8,064 bases of DNA from Betaproteobacteria bacterium (GTDB lineage: Bacteria > Pseudomonadota > Gammaproteobacteria > Burkholderiales > SG8-41). The stretch spans positions 1-8,064 of the forward strand of contig JACOVL010000129.1 in assembly GCA_016177355.1 (NCBI GenBank), given 5' to 3'. This document shows positions 6,542 through 8,064 of the stretch, piece after piece. Made by a program: the position numbers and the translations under genes. Within the stretch, counting starts at the first letter, position 1, and each line of letters starts with the position of its first letter. Under the pieces are notes generated by a model. It saw only the letters and a list, made by a program, of their open reading frames with translations. It was not told the DNA's origin and made no database searches.

Positions 6542-7328
6542 GCGCGCCGTCAAGAACCTGCGCGGCATCGGCCACGAGGCCATCAACGGCATCTGGCGGC
6601 TGGGCTACGCGAGCCGGTTCTTCCTGCTCACGCTCGCGCGCTCGGCCACCAGCTTCCGCCGTTTCAGCCTGACGATCAGGGAAATCTATTTCGCCGGCGT
6701 GCTTTCGCTCATCATCATCAGCGTTTCCGGCCTGTTCGTGGGCATGGTGCTGGGGCTGCAGGGCTACGAGACGCTGCAGAAATACGGCTCGTCGGAGGCG
6801 GTGGGCACGCTGGTCGCGCTCTCGCTCACCCGCGAGCTCGGCCCGGTGGTGGCGGCGCTGTTGTTCGCCAGCCGGGCAGGCTCGGCCATCACCGCGGAAA
6901 TCGGCCTGATGAAGGCCACCGAGCAGATCTCCGCGATGGAGATGATGGCGGTGGACCCGATCGCGCGCGTCATCGGGCCGCGTTTCTGGGGCGGCGTGAT
7001 CTCCATGCCGCTGCTCGCCGCGATATTCAGCGCGGTGGGAGTGTTCGGGGGCTATCTCATCACGGTCGTGGTGATCGGGGTGGACGAAGGCGCGTTCTGG
7101 TCGCAGATGCAGAACGCCGTGGATTTCCGGCAGGACGTGGTGAACGGCATCATCAAGAGCGCGGTGTTCGGCGTGGCGGTGACCGCCATCGCCCTGTTCG
7201 AGGGCTACGACGCGCCGCCCACCGCGGAAGGCGTCTCGGGGGCGACCACCCGCACCGTGGTCACCTCGTCGCTCGCAATACTCGGATTGGACTTCGTGCT
7301 TACCGCATTCATGTTTACAGGGGTCTGA
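6534..7328 (+). CDS. mlaE: phospholipid ABC transporter permease MlaE
   Basis: MlaE is the membrane subunit of the Mla complex; two copies form the lipid-binding cavity between MlaF and the MlaD ring. The 264-residue protein has an amphipathic N-terminal region, hydrophobic segments at about 52-75, 88-112, 152-182, 205-222 and 243-263, and the highly conserved family block at about 100-142 (ELGPVVAALLFASRAGSAIT, then AEIGLMKATEQISAMEMM). Length matches the family. The GTG start overlaps the mlaF end (8 bases shared) and follows a strong GGAGG site. No odd residues stand out. Assignment to MlaE rather than another MCE-type permease rests on the neighbouring mlaF, mlaD and mlaC. Confidence 0.96.
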   Translation: MPERAVKNLRGIGHEAINGIWRLGYASRFFLLTLARSATSFRRFSLTIREIYFAGVLSLIIISVSGLFVGMVLGLQGYETLQKYGSSEAVGTLVALSLTRELGPVVAALLFASRAGSAITAEIGLMKATEQISAMEMMAVDPIARVIGPRFWGGVISMPLLAAIFSAVGVFGGYLITVVVIGVDEGAFWSQMQNAVDFRQDVVNGIIKSAVFGVAVTAIALFEGYDAPPTAEGVSGATTRTVVTSSLAILGLDFVLTAFMFTGV

Positions 7329-7332
7329 GCGC

Positions 7333-7803
7333 ATGAACAGAACCATACTCGATCTGTGGGTCGGCATTTTCGTCGCCGCGGGCATCGCCGCATTGCTGGT
7401 CCTCGCGTTGAAAGTCGGAAACGCCAGCACCACGTTCAATGTGGGCGAAACCTACCGCGTCAACGCGGAGTTCGACAACATCGGCGGCCTCAAGGTGCGG
7501 GCGCCCGTGAAGAGCGCCGGCGTCGTCGTGGGCAGGGTGGACGACATCCATTTCGAGAACCAGCGCTTCGTGGCGCGGGTGGTGATGAAGATAGACAAGC
7601 GCTACCAGTTCCCGAAGGACACCTCGGTGTCCATCTTCACCTCCGGCCTGCTCGGCGAGCAGTACATCGGCCTGGACGCGGGCGGCGACAGCGCCATGCT
7701 CAAGGACGGCGAGACGCTGAAGATCACTCAGTCCGCGGTGGTGCTGGAGAAGCTGATCGGGCAGTTCCTTTACAACAAAGCCGCGGAAGGCGGAACGAAG
7801 TAG
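7333..7803 (+). CDS. mlaD: MCE-domain lipid-binding protein MlaD
   Basis: MlaD is anchored in the inner membrane and forms a hexameric periplasmic ring that hands phospholipids between MlaC and MlaE. The 156-residue protein has one N-terminal membrane helix (about 7-27), a single MCE domain (about 40-118) with the typical LLGEQYIGL at 107-115, and a C-terminal hydrophobic helix (about 136-148, VVLEKLIGQFLYN) that lines the central pore in known MlaD structures. Length is ordinary for single-MCE MlaD. ATG 7333 follows the mlaE stop after 4 bases, with AGGGG (7319-7323) nine bases upstream inside mlaE. Confidence 0.96.
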   Translation: MNRTILDLWVGIFVAAGIAALLVLALKVGNASTTFNVGETYRVNAEFDNIGGLKVRAPVKSAGVVVGRVDDIHFENQRFVARVVMKIDKRYQFPKDTSVSIFTSGLLGEQYIGLDAGGDSAMLKDGETLKITQSAVVLEKLIGQFLYNKAAEGGTK

Positions 7804-7812
7804 GCTTTATCC

Positions 7813-7842
7813 ATGAATATTCAGCGAAGAGCGGCCAGATGA
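7813..7842 (+). other. nine-codon ORF between mlaD and mlaC, stop overlapping the mlaC start
   Basis: An ATG at 7813 opens a reading frame for MNIQRRAAR that ends at TGA 7840-7842. That stop overlaps the mlaC ATG at 7839 as ATGA. It has no strong ribosome binding site. It may be chance, a small coupling leader, or spacer. I do not claim that a peptide is made. Confidence 0.2.
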
Positions 7843-8064
7843 TCGGGAAATTCCTGCAGACGGTGTTGACGGTCTTTTGCCTTGCGTGCGCGCCGGCGCA
7901 CGCGCAGGGCGTGACGGCCCCCGATACCCTCGCGAAGAACGTCACGGACGAGGTGCTGGCGGTGCTGCGCGCGGACAAGGACATCCACGCCGGCAACCAG
8001 AAGAAGGTGGTGGAACTGATCGAGACCAAGGTGATTCCCCATTTCAACTTCACGCGCATGACCC
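7839..8064 (+). CDS. mlaC: periplasmic phospholipid-binding protein MlaC (Ttg2D family), N-terminal part only
   Basis: MlaC is the soluble periplasmic carrier that shuttles phospholipid between the outer-membrane MlaA complex and the MlaD ring. Only the first 75 codons are present and the gene runs off the right edge. A Sec signal peptide covers residues 1-22 (MIGKFLQTVLTVFCLACAPAHA), with likely cleavage before Gln23. The mature part starts with helical text ending in KVIPHFNFTRMT, a family hallmark. The start lies 35 bases after the mlaD stop. The only ribosome-binding-like sequence is GAAGAG at 7826-7831, seven bases upstream. The gene follows mlaD directly, with no mlaA (vacJ) inserted, as in the E. 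coli order. Confidence 0.93.
   Translation, partial: MIGKFLQTVLTVFCLACAPAHAQGVTAPDTLAKNVTDEVLAVLRADKDIHAGNQKKVVELIETKVIPHFNFTRMT

Noticed and set aside
5672..7439. Long minus-strand open frames (306 and 348 codons) opposite mlaF and mlaE
   Set aside because: Both are rich in His, Arg and Ala and mirror the well-conserved mla genes; no domain or ribosome binding site supports them.

Overview
The window is a GC-rich, gene-dense stretch of a Gram-negative chromosome. The eight intact or window-truncated genes all read through without frameshifts. The Mla phospholipid-transport genes, the MSHA-type pilus genes and the codon style point to a proteobacterium, most likely a betaproteobacterium. That placement is inferred from protein character; there is no rRNA or other marker gene here. 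I see no tRNA, rRNA, CRISPR array, insertion sequence or phage gene.

The left two thirds (1-5647) lies on the minus strand and reads right to left. It starts with an ABC-2-type ATPase (5647-4919), followed by a sigma-54-dependent response regulator (4860-3403), an ExeA/MshM-type AAA ATPase with a membrane anchor and a SPOR-like C-terminus (3359-1851), and the outer-membrane secretin lipoprotein MshL (1792 to beyond base 1). The gaps are 58, 43 and 58 bases and contain no recognisable terminator, so the four may form one transcription unit. MshM and MshL make sense together: the ATPase probably opens or marks the cell wall so that the secretin can assemble and let an MSHA-like type IV pilus through. 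The regulator may control this pilus block. The role of the ABC ATPase is unknown, and its permease is not in the window.

The right third (5735-8064) lies on the plus strand and is the start of an mlaFEDC(B) operon. It encodes the MlaF ATPase, MlaE permease, MlaD MCE protein and the beginning of periplasmic MlaC, which together move phospholipids between the outer and inner membranes. The genes are tightly packed. mlaE starts inside the end of mlaF behind a strong ribosome binding site.

The two halves diverge from an 87-base intergenic region (5648-5734) holding candidate back-to-back promoters. No stretch over 300 bases lacks a gene. Nothing here convincingly amounts to an undescribed system. 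The points worth following up are the secretin/SPOR-ATPase/regulator grouping, the orphan ABC ATPase, a charged insert in MshL, and a nine-codon ORF whose stop overlaps the mlaC start.
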